Below are positions 10,801 through 22,996 of a stretch of 64,000 bases of DNA, piece by piece. The first letter of the stretch is position 1; each line of letters starts with the position of its first letter. The translations under genes were made by a program, and so were the position numbers. The notes beneath the pieces were generated by a model. The model did not search any database. It was given only the letters and a program-made list of their open reading frames with translations, and had not been told where the DNA came from. Location of the stretch: positions 2,728,001-2,792,000 of the forward strand of contig NW_026946363.1 in assembly GCF_035222375.1 (NCBI RefSeq). The letters are read 5' to 3'. Origin of the DNA: Podospora pseudocomata. Taxonomy: Eukaryota; Ascomycota; Sordariomycetes; Sordariales; Podosporaceae.

Positions 10801-12999
10801 AAGTGGGGATCCAAGTGGCTTGAAGCACGACATCAAAAATGTAGCCGGCATTTTGCCAGTTCCCATTCCACTGAGAGTGTCCCAACACATGCCCGCCTCA
10901 GGCCTGCTTGCTTCCATGCTTGCTCTCCGCTGAGGTGCTGGAGGGTGCGGTGCCAGAAATGAAAGGGTTGCTGCCAGTATGCGCCAAACCCGAGCTCCCT
11001 CAATACCACTATGATCATCAGCTTTCGTCCGAAGTCGCCTCCTCGGAGCGAGGTTGCATGCAAGGTACCCGACACTAGTACCTGAGCAGCTGCCAAAGCA
11101 ACCCTGAAAGCCTGGTTTTGTCTGCTCAGAGAGATTGCTCAGTACGTCGCATGACGGCGCTTAGAGGTCCCCCTATCTCCGATGCCAACAGGAAACGTCA
11201 GAGGTCAGACGCCTGCCTGCTTGCTTTGAAGCTTGACAACCCTTGATGGCGATCACGTTCTGGAAGCCCACAAGGCACACGCGCGGCCAACAAGCAAGCT
11301 CCGTTGGGCCGAAGTCGAGGCAACGGGAGCGAACAAAGAAGGAGAATAACCAACTTCTTCCAAACAGCCATATCACCTGCGACAATAAAAGAAAGAAACT
11401 CTCGCAACCTTCACCACGAGAGAGCTCAGGAAAAAATGGAATGATAACGTCCAATTACGGTCCGGAGCGTAACCAGTGATGGAGAGAGCGCTTAGCCTAA
11501 TCGGGGGTTACGAGGCAGGGATAGGGGAGGTTGCGATCCAGCGCGTGGACCTGTAAGAGGTCTCGATACGTGATCCTTGACAATTATTACACATTTGCCC
11601 AGGGGTAACAGACCTGCCTTGACTTGACTCGGCAGGGGGGGGGGGTGCATTCATTTTTGACACTCTCACTGACAGCACCATGAAGTTCCATGAAGCAGCC
11701 AGGGGCCTCAGCTGTTCTGCGCTGCCGTGGAAGAAAATGATTGATGTTGCTTTCATCCAACGCTGTGCTGTCACTGCAAGATGGACCTGTCTGGCAGCGG
11801 TCCTGCGGCATACATTCCGGGCTTCTTCTTGATCGCCTTCCGCGCCGGCTCCTCAGATTCCAAGATCGGATCTTCCTCCATGGGGTCGCTCCCGGCCGAA
11901 TGCCACCCTTTTGCGCATGAACCACTGACAACCCTGGGCCAGACTGCCAGAATACTACCACTTCTCGAGATCCAAGGAGGGACGAACAAAGAAACCAGCA
12001 CGCCCCCCAAATCCGACCCTCGAGCGATGAGGCGTCGTCGTGGTCAAAGCCGTCGCTCCGCTACAACGATACTACACCCCCCCTATACTTGGCTCTCCTA
12101 TAGATGCTCATTGCCGTACCACATCAACAATGTGGTACGCGACTGCGTATCTGAGACGACGGGTATCGACAAGATGGCTGTCAAAGCTGCCCAGCCGGGC
12201 GCCGGATTGGCAGGGCAGTTGGAGGATCGGGCCTACCTTGGTACCCGTACATACTAACCAACTTGGGGATCAACGGAAGAACTGGGGGCATCTCCACCGA
12301 AGCTTGGTAGAAGCTGGCAAGGAAGAATTTGACCTTCTTCTTTCCGAAGAGCCAAATGCTGGAAACGGTGTTTCAGGCTTTGGCAATGATCAAAGGATGA
12401 ATTAGCCCGGAGGCCCCTGGGAGAGGGAGGGGACAGCATATCCATTTTTCCAAGTTAGCCTCTCTCGCATGGAGCAGCGCTCAGTTGAAGCCGATTGAAT
12501 GAATCTAACGCCCACACCTATTAGATTTTTTTTCTCCGAATTTTTGCTAAGGTAGGTATTCTGCCATCCAGACACTGGCAGTTGTCGGTGTTTGGCAGCT
12601 CCTGCAGGTTGCACGGTCGGTACCTTCCTTGTCCGGCTGCTCTCATTGTGACTCCGAGTGCCGTCGTTCCTGGCGGCAGCTGCAGAAGAATAAAGAGAGG
12701 TTTCAACAACAAGTGAAGGCGCAACCTTCATTAATATGTGCTCTTTGCCCGGGTCTCGCCACTGCCTTAACACTGGACCCCTCCCCTTTCCCCCATGTCC
12801 ATGTCCAACTTCCACATCACGGGCAGTCTCCAGAACGACTTTGTCTCCAATATAACTCGACGAACTTCCTTTTCCCTGAATCAACCTCGGCCAGCCAGCA
12901 GGAGTCCAGTCCTCGGCTACCGTTCCCACAAATCTTCGAGACCCCTTCCTGACATCTGCCTCGCCGTTCCGCACTCGGCTGGCTTCCCGGAACCCGCGT
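6052..12999. other. Long intergenic region, no supported gene
   Basis: Open frames up to about 177 codons occur (7599-7913 -, 8331-8810 +, 9222-9704 -, 10384-10917 -, 11781-12257 +, 12402-12974 -). None has a known domain, homology that I recognise, or exon partners with matching phases. The stretch 6052-7190 is AT-leaning and plain; 7788-7819 is an A tract. The DNA does not show the transition-ridden look of RIP-mutated repeats. An unrecognised small gene cannot be excluded without transcripts. Confidence 0.5.
7788..7819. repeat. Poly(A) tract of 32 A
   Basis: An uninterrupted run of A with no target-site duplication or retroposed coding sequence that I can see on its left. It is probably a simple homopolymer and not a retroposon tail. 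Confidence 0.8.
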
Positions 13000-15050
13000 C
13001 TGACACCACCAGAAGGGACCCTTTCTTTGCCACCTTCTTTTTCGCATAGCCAACCGCACCAGACACCAGCTTGGGTCTTCTGGGGAACCCGGTCACCGGT
13101 GAAGTAATAACGAAGAACAAGAAGAAGGAAAAAAAAAAAAAAAAGGAAAAATCACCCACAGGAGCAGCGCCGTGAAGCAGGTCAACCTAGCCGCAGCCTT
13201 CCATCTACCTACCTCACCTACCTATGGCCCGTCCCTAGCGTGCAATACAAGCCTACCTACCTGCCACTGCCGGCAACCATCAGCATCACCTCGATCCTGC
13301 TCGGCATCTTCCTCGTGGCACAGAAACTGCACTGGCTGCTGCTGCCGCCGCACCATTTGTTATCAAACACCTCTTGGTTCTCACGGGTACAAGGGGCTGA
13401 GATCTGCCAGCTGAATGGCCAAGATAGGACCACTGGTGGTGCTTATCCTGCAATCCGGCAATAGCAGCAAGCCAAACGATCATCCCTTGGTTCACCACTG
13501 CGAGCACGCCCTTTGGCCCAGCATCAGGAACGACCTGCTCCATTCCTGAAAAAGAAAAGACAAAGGCCAACATCTGCTTAGCGGATTACCTTAATTAGAA
13601 AAGACCTGGAGTGATCACTTACCCTGTGCGGCTCATCATAGGCGCTGCAGGCACCTCACCTATTTCCCCACGGCCACCCACCACCAAGACAAAAAGCTCC
13701 CTCCTTTCCCAACCAGGAGCACGTCACAACCTACATGCCACTTGGAAGCCTCTGACATCTTGCATACCTTTCACACGCACACATCTCTCGCGCCCGACGG
13801 TCCCGATCTCGAATTCACTGTCGCCGTCGACTGCACTCACCAGCCAAAGCTGCCGGAACGTCGCACAGGAGCTTCCAAAAACAGCAACTGCGGGATTCCC
13901 TGCCCTGGCCACACTCAACCATACAACAGTACCTCGATCAGGTCAGGTACAAAAGTTTGGGGTGTGAGCCGTGTCTTCGACGCGGCCTGCCAAACTCGCC
14001 TTGGGCGTCCGGTTCCATTCCAGCCAGCCAGCTCTCGCTTCGTTTCCTTCGTGCACTGCAGGAATCTCTCCACGCTGCAGCCAGCTGCGGACTTCCACTG
14101 GAAACCTCCTTCTCACGCCCCCTCCTCCTTCCCCCTTCTGCCCTTCCCGGGCACCCACCTACGACACGCGCATCTACCCTCACATCCACCTCCACCGCAT
14201 TCACAACCACATCCATAACCACCCTCCAGACCGGTCGGCTACTCAGCCAGTCTGCCTCGGTCTTCCTGCAGCGCACTGTGACTGCTGGCCATATTCTCGG
14301 CATCCACATATAGCCCGAGCTTTGCTTTGCCGTGTCAACCCTTGCAGGAACAAAAGCAAGAACAGTTGCTGTACTTGGCAGTTGAACGCTGCCGCTGCCT
14401 GACAGCTTCTTGGACGGATCAAGGCCACCACTCAGACCTGAAAGGGGTGTGTTTTAATCGCCAGTCACATCGCTTGGATCTCCTTCGCCCCAGGCGCCGC
14501 CGACCACAAGATCAACACCTCCATTGGTCCGCATGCTACTCGCTACCTGTCAACCGTCCCGTTTTATCTGTATCGCCGCCAAACGCCGTGTCTCTTCTCC
14601 CTCCTTGGTCCGCCGTCATATCTGAACCAAAGGAGCCCATCACTTGTCTTTCCGTCCCGGACCGCAAACAAAGCCCTTGTAATTCGGCACCATCTTGGAC
14701 ACCAGAACCGCCCAGGCTCGAAAGCTTAACACTATGTCTTAAGAGCCCCTTGGAGTCCAAATCAGCACAAGCCGTTTTGCAGTGAGGGTAGCTCGACATC
14801 GTTGCAATATCTGGCTTCTGGAACCTTGGTCGCGGACCCGCAAGTAATAATCCATTACCCGCTTGCCACCCGTTGTCTTGTCCGAAGCTCAAGACGACCC
14901 CGGTATCTCTCTGACCATTTCAGGCGCGAACCAGGGCAGCAGCTGTCGTACATGGCAGTCGTTGCTCCGCCACCCCTATTAAAATCGAAGTTGGACCTCT
15001 GGGAATCAAGCGAATCCGCTCTATATCCTGCCGTACCACCTTCAGCGCCC
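13000..15050 (+). other. Probable promoter and long pyrimidine-rich leader of the Zn2Cys6 gene
   Basis: The plus strand is strongly C/T-rich with many short open frames and upstream ATGs (for example 14327-14785, and an in-frame extension reaching back to 14802). Fungal regulatory genes often have leaders of 1-2 kb like this. No domain is encoded by any of these frames. The start of transcription cannot be seen from sequence. Confidence 0.4.
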
Positions 15051-16451
15051 ATGACAGACATAATGTCATACCAATATCCGCCGCCGCCTCAAAACGGCGC
15101 TGACATGGACATGTCGCCATCGGGATACTATCCCAACTATTCAGTCTCTTCACACACATCATCAGGAATGGATTCGGGGGTCCCATCCAAAGACCGTTCA
15201 GACTCGATGAAAATCAAAAGGTCACTATCGACGCCGGCCGTCGGCCCATCTCCATCCCAGGCCCCGGCACCCCAATCCATGGTATCGCAGCAGTCGACAG
15301 CCCAAGGCCAGGACCCGCTTGGGCTGGCAGGAGAAAAGAGAAGAAACAAGCTTGGCTATCATCGGACATCAGTTGCATGTGGTAAGTCTCGCCCACTTGG
15401 AAGTTGTGAAGCTACCCTTGTGTGAGTATGGTGCTAAAAACAAGACGATTAAGGCCACTGCCGCCGGCGGAAGATTAGGTGTATACCTTCCCAAAACGAC
15501 GTGCAGGGTCGATGCATGAACTGCATTCGACTCAAAAAGGACTGCAGTTTCTTCCCAGTAGATCAACAACCACCTCCAGACGCGAGACAAAAGTCGGCGT
15601 CGAGGTCGTCTGTTGGACCCAAAATCGCTTCAGCCTCTTCATCGCCGGCCATGCAGAGTGGAATGCCGTCCGACATGCATGGACAACAGCCCTATTCCCA
15701 ACTCACCATACCATCAATGCCTCCGCCGATGAAGCCAGCTGGCTCCGAAGCCTACACCCCTGATTCCAAGAGTAAGAAGAAACCCCGAAATCCAACCCGA
15801 GGACAACTTGCTGAAACTTCCAAAGTCCCTTCGAGCGCTTCGAGCTCTCGAGCGTACGATTATGGGCAGTCCGGGATAACAAACTGGATGGCAGATGCTA
15901 GCCCGAGCTCTTCTAAACCGAGCGACTTGAATACCAACTGGCGAACTTATCCGGCTGAATCCCCCATAACGCCGGCTTTTTCCCCATACACGCCACACGC
16001 ACCGCCTCCATCCGCAACCTGGTCAACGCCCGTAGGCTCCGAGCCTGTTCGTGACGATCTGGCCTGGTCATCGTCGTACCCGGCGCCGCCACCCCGATCT
16101 TTGTCCTTTGGTGCCGAGAGCGTCTCGAGTCAAAGCCAGTACCCATCGATTTCGCATGTCAGCAACCACTCGAGTCGAGATTACAGTCGAAAAGCCAGCT
16201 CCATGTCTGCCGACATGTATCCTGCCCCCATCTCAACCGCAATTCCCGGCGTTGATACGACTCCCGGATCGACGCCAACTCATGGTCTGGCGCTTTCCGC
16301 TGGGGCTGCCCCATCATCTGCCTATGGAACCTGGCAGCAGCCATACCCATATTCCAAACCCAGTGATGGTTATGGGGGAGCGTGGGCATATCAAGAATCG
16401 GGGCATCCAGGAGATCAGCATTCGACTGAGCACGCCTATTATGAGCGATAG
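15051..16451 (+). CDS. Zn2Cys6 transcription factor
   Basis: Two exons, 15051-15381 and 15454-16451, code for 442 residues. Joining them completes a binuclear zinc cluster with spacing C-X2-C-X6-C-X10-C-X2-C-X6-C at residues 110-141 (ACGHCRRRKIRC, then GRCMNCIRLKKDC). The intron splits the codon right after the first cysteine. Before the cluster lies a Pro/Ser-rich segment of about 100 residues; after it comes a long Ser/Pro/Tyr-rich, probably disordered tail ending HAYYER. I see no fungal-specific middle homology region, so it differs from the usual Gal4-type layout. The tail may be the activation region. The frame stays open upstream to 14802, but the ATG at 15051 gives a natural start (MTDIMSYQYPPPP). 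Target genes are unknown. Expected place: nucleus. Confidence 0.88.
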
Positions 16452-19400
16452 AACCAGCGAATCTCATTATGTGGTGGATAGGCTGTGGTCTATGCTGAGC
16501 TTGTTGACCAGCATAAATGGTTGTGTGAAATTAGGCGGGCGGGATTTGGGATTGTGTATGGCACTATTCGCCATTTCGACTGTCAGCCGCGGGGCTGCGC
16601 CTTGGTTTTATCGACAAAGTGCCATCCAGCTTCTTGCACACCTTCAACACTCTTCATGTCGCGGCTCTTTCGGGTCAGTCGGTGCGATTCCTGGAACTTC
16701 TCAAACAGGTTGTGCGCGATGCAAGTTCTTCAATCGGGAAGTTGGGTCTGAGCGCAAACCTTCTTTGGACGCCAAATCGGGCGACTTGCGACACACGACA
16801 CACCACATGAGACCTCGGGTGTACCCATGAAAGGCTCTCCATCTGCAAGTTTTGAGCATACGACGAAAGATCGATGGCTTGTGACCCGATCACACGAAAT
16901 GTGGCTGACAGCAAGGATGCGAACCGAGCGCCTTGTCCACCACAGTTCACCTTGTCGGCCTCCGCAGTCCCAACTTTAAGTCCGGCCGACAACGATCATG
17001 ACGGGGCATATTTTTGATCAAACCAGGAGGCGATGGAAAGAGAGATTGGTGATTATTGACACAGAACCGAGTGAAGCAGCAGTTTACTCATCTTACCCCT
17101 TTTGATCAAGAAAAGACTTGGGCCAGTGTGATGATGATTGCCAACACCAGCTCGGCATATGACTCGTCATCACCAGATTCAGTAGCGCGATCCATAAAAG
17201 CCGGGCAACTATATATCAACGGGCCGTGTCGTGGAGCAGGCGGAAACCGGGCGGAACGGCACGGGACGGGAGACTGACGGGAGTGCCCACACCTTCATCT
17301 ATCCGGTGAGAGCAGATGCTTCCGGGCTGGTCACACGGCGGTAAACCAGACACACCGGTTCGGCGCATTGCCCCAAGGTGGAAGGACGTTACACGAGAAA
17401 AAAAAAGGGACGTCACGCGATGAACGTGGGGGGAACACTGGGGAATAATATGACTCGTCGACAACAGCACAAGTGCGGCCAACACACCTGGGTTAGAAAT
17501 CGGAATCACGATCGGGGTGGTCATATTGCATCTTTGAGGGCATTGGGAGAAGGTTGTGGAAAACAGATACATGGGGCATCAATCAGGGTCATGACTCTTT
17601 TCTTGTTCTTTGTTCGCTTCTATTTTCGCGGATTTTACTGTGGTTTTGTTCTTTTTCATTTGTGTTTTTTGATATATGAGTTTTTATTTTCCGAGTTGAG
17701 ACGCTGTCATCTGTATGATGGGACTAAATAGCGGGTTTGAGGCTATAGGGAAGGCAAATTTGATGTGGAAAGTGGAACATGGAAAATGGATGGGTTGTTT
17801 GTTTGTTGTTTACATATTATATATATATACATTCTGCTGCTAAACATGCAGTGGTGTTTTTCTGACGCCGAAGCGTTCTGCATCTTTTAGGTTGAATGGA
17901 ACTGAAGATGTGTTTTATGTTGAGCTTTGTGTTTTGAATAACGCTGGGTTTAGAGAGGTGCAGATGGGAATGAGGTCAAACGATGAATGACATGCCTCGA
18001 ATGTGAGTGGATGTATATAGATGTCTTGAAGTTGTGGGTTGAGATGGAAAATAGATGAATGCTAGATGAGTTTTTCTGCAGAGCAGTGAATTGGTTGTTG
18101 ACAGACTCGCGAATATTTGCCAATGGTGAAGAGAATGATGTGTATTGTAGGCTGTTCAATATTTTATTCAAGTGACAGGATCAACAACCTATTATGAATC
18201 AGAATGATTCAAGCTACTCTTTTTTTTCTTTTATCTCAAGCCCGTCAACCCACCCCCCTTTTTTTCCCTAACACTAACTGACTATAAGCTCAAAAGTCGA
18301 CACAAACTTGATAGTGGTTTCTTTTGGTTGACCAGAGCTCCGTTGCAACTTCGGAGACATGGTTCAGTGTTTTTTCTTTTTTTTTCTTTTTCTTTTGTCT
18401 TCGACGGGGTAAGTAAGTAGCAACTGAATGAATCTATGGAACATTCATTGCGCTCTCATAGCAGGTGAGATGACTGGAAGAAAGTATAGACACATGGAGG
18501 TAAGGTAGGTAGGAGGTCGTGTATGATATGTATGCAGTAAAGCAGATATATCACCTACTGTGCTCTATGGTGGAAAGGTGAAATAGGTATGCACACGCCC
18601 TTGCGAACCCAGAGAATGAGGCGCCATGGGAAAGGGTGTATACATCATCATGTATATTGTGTATCAACTTGCAGAAGTCTTTGTCAAAGGGTCAGGTGAG
18701 TCAAGGTCAAAATTTGCGGTCTGACTTGTGGTAGAAAAGGTGAAAATTGGAATGTATACATATATAGTAGTGCCAGTAATGTACTATCGAGTGCGAAAGG
18801 TGTCAGTGATAGGTTGGTAGATAACTTCAACAATACGTCCGGTAATGTCGTAGCCTTGTAGGGATATGCCTGTCTGTTCCTCCATTCCAATGCTACGGGG
18901 TGTACTCCCATATTCAGTGACGGTTACAGTCATATCACACCGGTGTTCTATTGCAGCTAGTATACCAGCGTGCTATCGCAGAGTCCTATTCCCAGTGAAC
19001 ATCTGTGACATCGCCAAAAACTACACCCTCCCCCACACTTACCACTCCGTACCCCGCTAGGATACCCCAGACCCCGCGAATGTTTTGCGTCCGTTCGCCC
19101 TGCCGTGGACCCCACAACTTGGCGCGCCTCCCGGCCGCTTTGCTTCCCCCGCAAAACCCACTTTTCCGCCTGCCGCCGTCATTCCCGTCCGTGTAACGGC
19201 GCGCGACGCGGGCTGGCCGTGTGGTTCTGCCGTCTCTCGCACGGGAGTATCCAGCGTCTTTCTTGTCTTGTATGATCTGTGCCGTGTTTGTTCCCTCTTC
19301 ATGCCAATCCACCTGTTCGTGTGCCTGCCGTCCCGCCCTTGTTCTTGCTGCCCTGAAACCGAAACTTCTCGTACCTTTCCAGATCCAAATCTGGGACTGA

Positions 19401-19891
19401 TATTATAAATGTAAGCTGGTTATTGGTGGAAGTATCAAGGCTAAGAAAAAGACTTGCGCAGCACGTGCCGTAAATCGAATATAAAACCGGTACAGGTACA
19501 TTGTCGTTTCGTTGTATCCAACAAGAGGGGCCAGTTTGTTTCGCTGAAGGGAACGAGTGGACAAGTCGGGATGTAGCAGTGCAGGCACTCCAAAAGCAGC
19601 AGCAGTTCATGCCGGCAAGCCAACCTTCCGGTCTGTCGTGGTAGTCGAGGGCGCTTCGAGCCGAGCGCACGGCTGTTTGTATGTAACCTTTCAAACGTAC
19701 TTCATCCACGATCAATGGACCCTGAACCATGTCATGGCCTCCTAGATTGACAGCCTTTGTCACCTTGACGGTCCACCAAACTTCCCCAGTAACAACGAAC
19801 AGCCCCCAAGGAATTCCAATTTGGGTTGTCGGTCAGGAAGAGGTCTCGTCTTGATAATAGCTGTCCATTTTAAGAAGTGAAGTCGGAGCAA
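16452..19891. other. Intergenic region, AT-rich in part
   Basis: The first part is the 3' region of the Zn2Cys6 gene. The section 17560-18900 is AT-rich and low in coding signal, with short TA runs near 17817-17830. Open frames near 19000-19770 on both strands (such as 18986-19312 -, 19299-19763 -) show no domain. No RNA gene was recognised. Confidence 0.5.
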
Positions 19892-20621
19892 TCAACCTGT
19901 GAGCTTCCACAACAACACCATCAACGCAACGTAGCACATGAAGCTCAACAAAACGAGCAACGCTACGCTGTTACCGCTGGTCCGGAATTTCTTCTTGACA
20001 ACGAGGGTCCTTCTTCGCCCCCGTACGGTAAGGCCTGTTGGGGTTGCTGGATCGTTTTCTTCGCCGCTACTACTTTCGTCTTCGCTCTCGACCGAATCAA
20101 AGAACTGACGGTTGCCTTCGTACCGCCGGTAGATGGCGACTAGCATGATAGCCGTACCATAACAAGCGAATAAGGCTCCTATGGGGTAGAACTCCGAGGT
20201 GAAAATCTTGAGGATGACTAGCGCAAAGGAGAACTGTGATAGAGCCGTGCGCATATAGGCACCCTCAAAGGTTCGTTGGGCAGCGCGGATTTCCACCAGC
20301 CTGAACAAGTAAAGCGTGTGAGTAGACTGTCTCGTATGTGCATATGGTGTACGACAGAACTGCAGGTGAGTGTCCGAGATATGATCTAGATGGGGCAACT
20401 AGCCTGCGACCACACGCCTCGATCTGAACAGCAAATGGCCTAGAGTAGGCGAGATCGTTCGGGCCCGCTACACGTTCCTACCCGTCAAAAATGCCCCGTG
20501 CCGTCTGTATGAAAAGACTTCCGCAAGTGCGGGGAACGGCAGAAGAAGAGGCGGCAGACACAAGCATGGTGGCGGCGTGCATATCACTGACAGGTCTCCA
20601 CCAAGAAGGACCGATAATCAT
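19892..20621 (-). CDS. DUF202 family membrane protein
   Basis: The main exon (19892-20300) codes for a DUF202-like domain: VEIRAAQRTFEGAYMRTALS, then two hydrophobic helices (FSFALVILKIFTS; GALFACYGTAIMLVAIY). An acidic linker with DESSSGEEND follows, then a basic patch and a last hydrophobic helix (ALLVLLSFMCYVALMVLLW). An upstream exon 20482-20621 joins it through an intron at 20301-20481; the frame is kept and gives TARGIFDG before LVEIRAAQ. That yields 182 residues from the ATG at 20621. The 5' end is uncertain: other ATGs and further exons upstream are possible. DUF202 proteins are small membrane proteins of mostly unknown function; in yeast the related Vtc1-like fold belongs to the polyphosphate polymerase complex. 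No specific function is claimed here. Confidence 0.75.
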
Positions 20622-21967
20622 ACCAAGATGGAAAGGCGGCAAGAAAAGGGGGGAGGCTAGATCGAAAAAAGGACAATATGGTGACGAATCAGGGGCAGGT
20701 GAGGCGTCCAAGGTAAGGAGGTGTGTGAACAATTGGAAGCAAGGAGAAATAGAGGCTGAGGTGTTGGTCGTACAAGACCGGCACTTCGGAACGACATTGC
20801 GAAAGATGAGATCAAGACTCACTCTTGACTCGTCAGCACGACTGATCGTGCGCGGTGAAGACGCAGATGGAGCCGGTCCTGGGGGTAAGGATGGAGGGCC
20901 TATACATAGCAGACGTCAGTTATTGGTGCTATTCGGGGAGTGATGAGCGCGCGACGCACCTCGAGCATGGACGCCATGCTGAGCGGCTTGTGTTGGTGGT
21001 GCTGACTGAGGAATTGATAAGTGAAAGGGCAAGCTGCCCGGCTTCGTTCGGGGCCGAATCTATTATTATGAGATTAAGCGTGCTGTAGCGCGGATGTAAT
21101 GAGGTATGAGATGGATGAGAAGATGAATGATATCGTGGGCTGTGACGTTGTTTGTTGAAGGTTGCTTGGGTCAGTGGGTCTTGCGTAATTTTGGGGCGGG
21201 TTGTGTTTATTGTTAGCCTCAAAGCACGCATAACCCTAACCCGTAACAAGCTGGGCCCGCAGCATTCTCGCATACCTCACATAGGGAAGACAGTGAATGG
21301 TATGTTTAGAGCTCTTGAGTAATTGAAAGAATATATGATTTTGAAGGTCAATTGAAGTTTTAAGTGTAGTTAGCTATACAAACACTCGAGGCAAATAGAG
21401 CTGCCATCGTCACCCAGAACCTATGAAATCCATAGTGACATGGCTTGCTCCTGAGTACAACTTGTGTGTGGTTCTCTGACCATTTCCGATGATCATCAGA
21501 CGCGAAATGTTACATGATCAATCTTGCAACACAGAATAGGTAAACCTGGACTCAAGACCTCTAGATAAGTAAAGCTCTCAAAGTGTCAATTACAGTCAAG
21601 AATCATTCTGCTCACTGGAAGCAAGAACAGCTGTCCAATCATTTCACAGCATTTACAACAAAATCCCAACCAATCAACTCACACCATTCTCACCTAGCGC
21701 AGCTCTACCACCCCTGCAACAGTGGCCCGTGCCTGATATCGATTGCAGGGTTCCCGCAGCACAGTGGAGCAGCCTTGTCGATTGAAGCTTCGTGGCCGCT
21801 TCATTCGAGAGAGAGCTCCCGAGCAGCTCGCGGGCGCAATCATCACCATTGAAACATTTCCCCATCGACGACGCCCTCCTCCACAAACTCACACTCACCC
21901 ACCCAGTTCCCTCTTTTTCTTCAACAACACACACCCACGCAGCTTGTACCCTCAAAACCAAGAAACA
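20622..21967. other. Divergent promoter region between the DUF202 gene and OST2
   Basis: This region separates two genes read away from each other. It holds an AACCCTAA telobox-like word at 21232-21239. The frame 20929-21273 on the minus strand is Ser/Thr-rich and looks like leader. Part of it may belong to an unrecognised 5' exon of the DUF202 gene. Confidence 0.45.
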
Positions 21968-22670
21968 ATGGCCCAAAAACGCAACAACGCCAACCGCGGC
22001 GTCTCGCCAAACCCAAAGACAGCCACCACCACCTCTTCCTCAACCACCACCGCCCCCCTCCCTCCAACCCCCAACCCTGCCGCTCCCATCCCAGGAAGCA
22101 GCAGACCAACATCCTCCCACTCCGCCACCACCACCTCAGCCAAAACCTCCGCCTCCGCGCCCGTCGCCCAGACCTGGGACAAGGTCGTCTCCAACCTGAC
22201 AACCCACTACCAGAAATCCACACCCCAGCGGACGAAACTGCTCGATGCGTTTATGGCCTTCTTGGTGGTGGTGGGGGTCCTGCAGTTTGTGTATTGTGTC
22301 TTGGCGGGGAATTACGTACGTTGACATCCAAACAATAATCTGGCTCTTTTCCACGGGGGAGGCAGCGGGAGAGATCCCGGGTTGTATATGTTGCTAACAT
22401 GTGGTATAACAACAGCCTTTCAACGCCTTCCTCTCCGGCTTCAGCGCGACAGTCGGGCAGTTTGTTCTCACCGCGTCGTTGCGCATCCAGACCACCGAGG
22501 CGAATAAGAAGGACTTTCCGGCGGTTTCTCCCGAGAGGTAAATGCATACATCACTGCTCATTTGACCCACGTTCAGGGGGCCAGGGGGCTAACATTGGAA
22601 TAGGGCGTTTGCGGATTACGTCGTCTGCAGTTTAATCCTGCATTTCTTCTGCGTGAACTTTATCAACTAG
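21968..22670 (+). CDS. OST2: Oligosaccharyltransferase subunit OST2/DAD1
   Basis: Exons 21968-22315, 22416-22537 and 22604-22670 give 178 residues. The protein is a subunit of the oligosaccharyltransferase in the ER membrane, which moves the dolichol-linked glycan to Asn-X-Ser/Thr sites. From about residue 66 it follows the DAD1/Ost2 pattern: VVSNLTTHYQKSTPQRTKLLDAFMAFLVVVGVLQFVYCVL, which in order is a soluble helix and the first membrane helix. Exon 2 encodes YPFNAFLSGFSATVGQFVLTASLRIQ, and exon 3 ends with the conserved FADYVVCSLILHFFCVNFIN. The first 65 residues are a Ser/Thr/Pro/Ala-rich extension absent from the short animal (about 113) and yeast (about 130) proteins. The gene converges on the GRASP gene, with 326 bases between the stop codons. 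Confidence 0.96.
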
Positions 22671-22996
22671 ATTTGCCGGTGAAAAAGGGGAACGGGGAAA
22701 ACAAAACCAAAGCGAGCGAGCGCAGATATTTGGAATCTTTTGGGCCAAAACTGGGGGCAGTGGTGAAATGTGGTGTTTTTTCTTCTTCGATTCATCTCTG
22801 TTTAACAATTGCTGTATTTTCTGTCTACGTTACTTCTTTTCACCGCGTGAGGAGTGTGCGGTTTATATACCACATCATACCGTCCCTGCTGTAGAACAAA
22901 ATTTTACAGCAACAAGACAAGAATCAAGGCCATACAGATAACTTTATATGATAAACAGGCAGGGCTGGTATAAACAAAATACACATTTCAAGATGT

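Noticed and set aside
10384-10917. 177-codon minus-strand frame
   Set aside because: The sequence looks like random translation, with no hydrophobic pattern, motif or exon partner.
17560-18900. AT-rich DNA as a RIP-mutated transposon
   Set aside because: I see no second copy, terminal repeats or transposase-like frame, and the AT content is moderate; it is more likely ordinary intergenic DNA.
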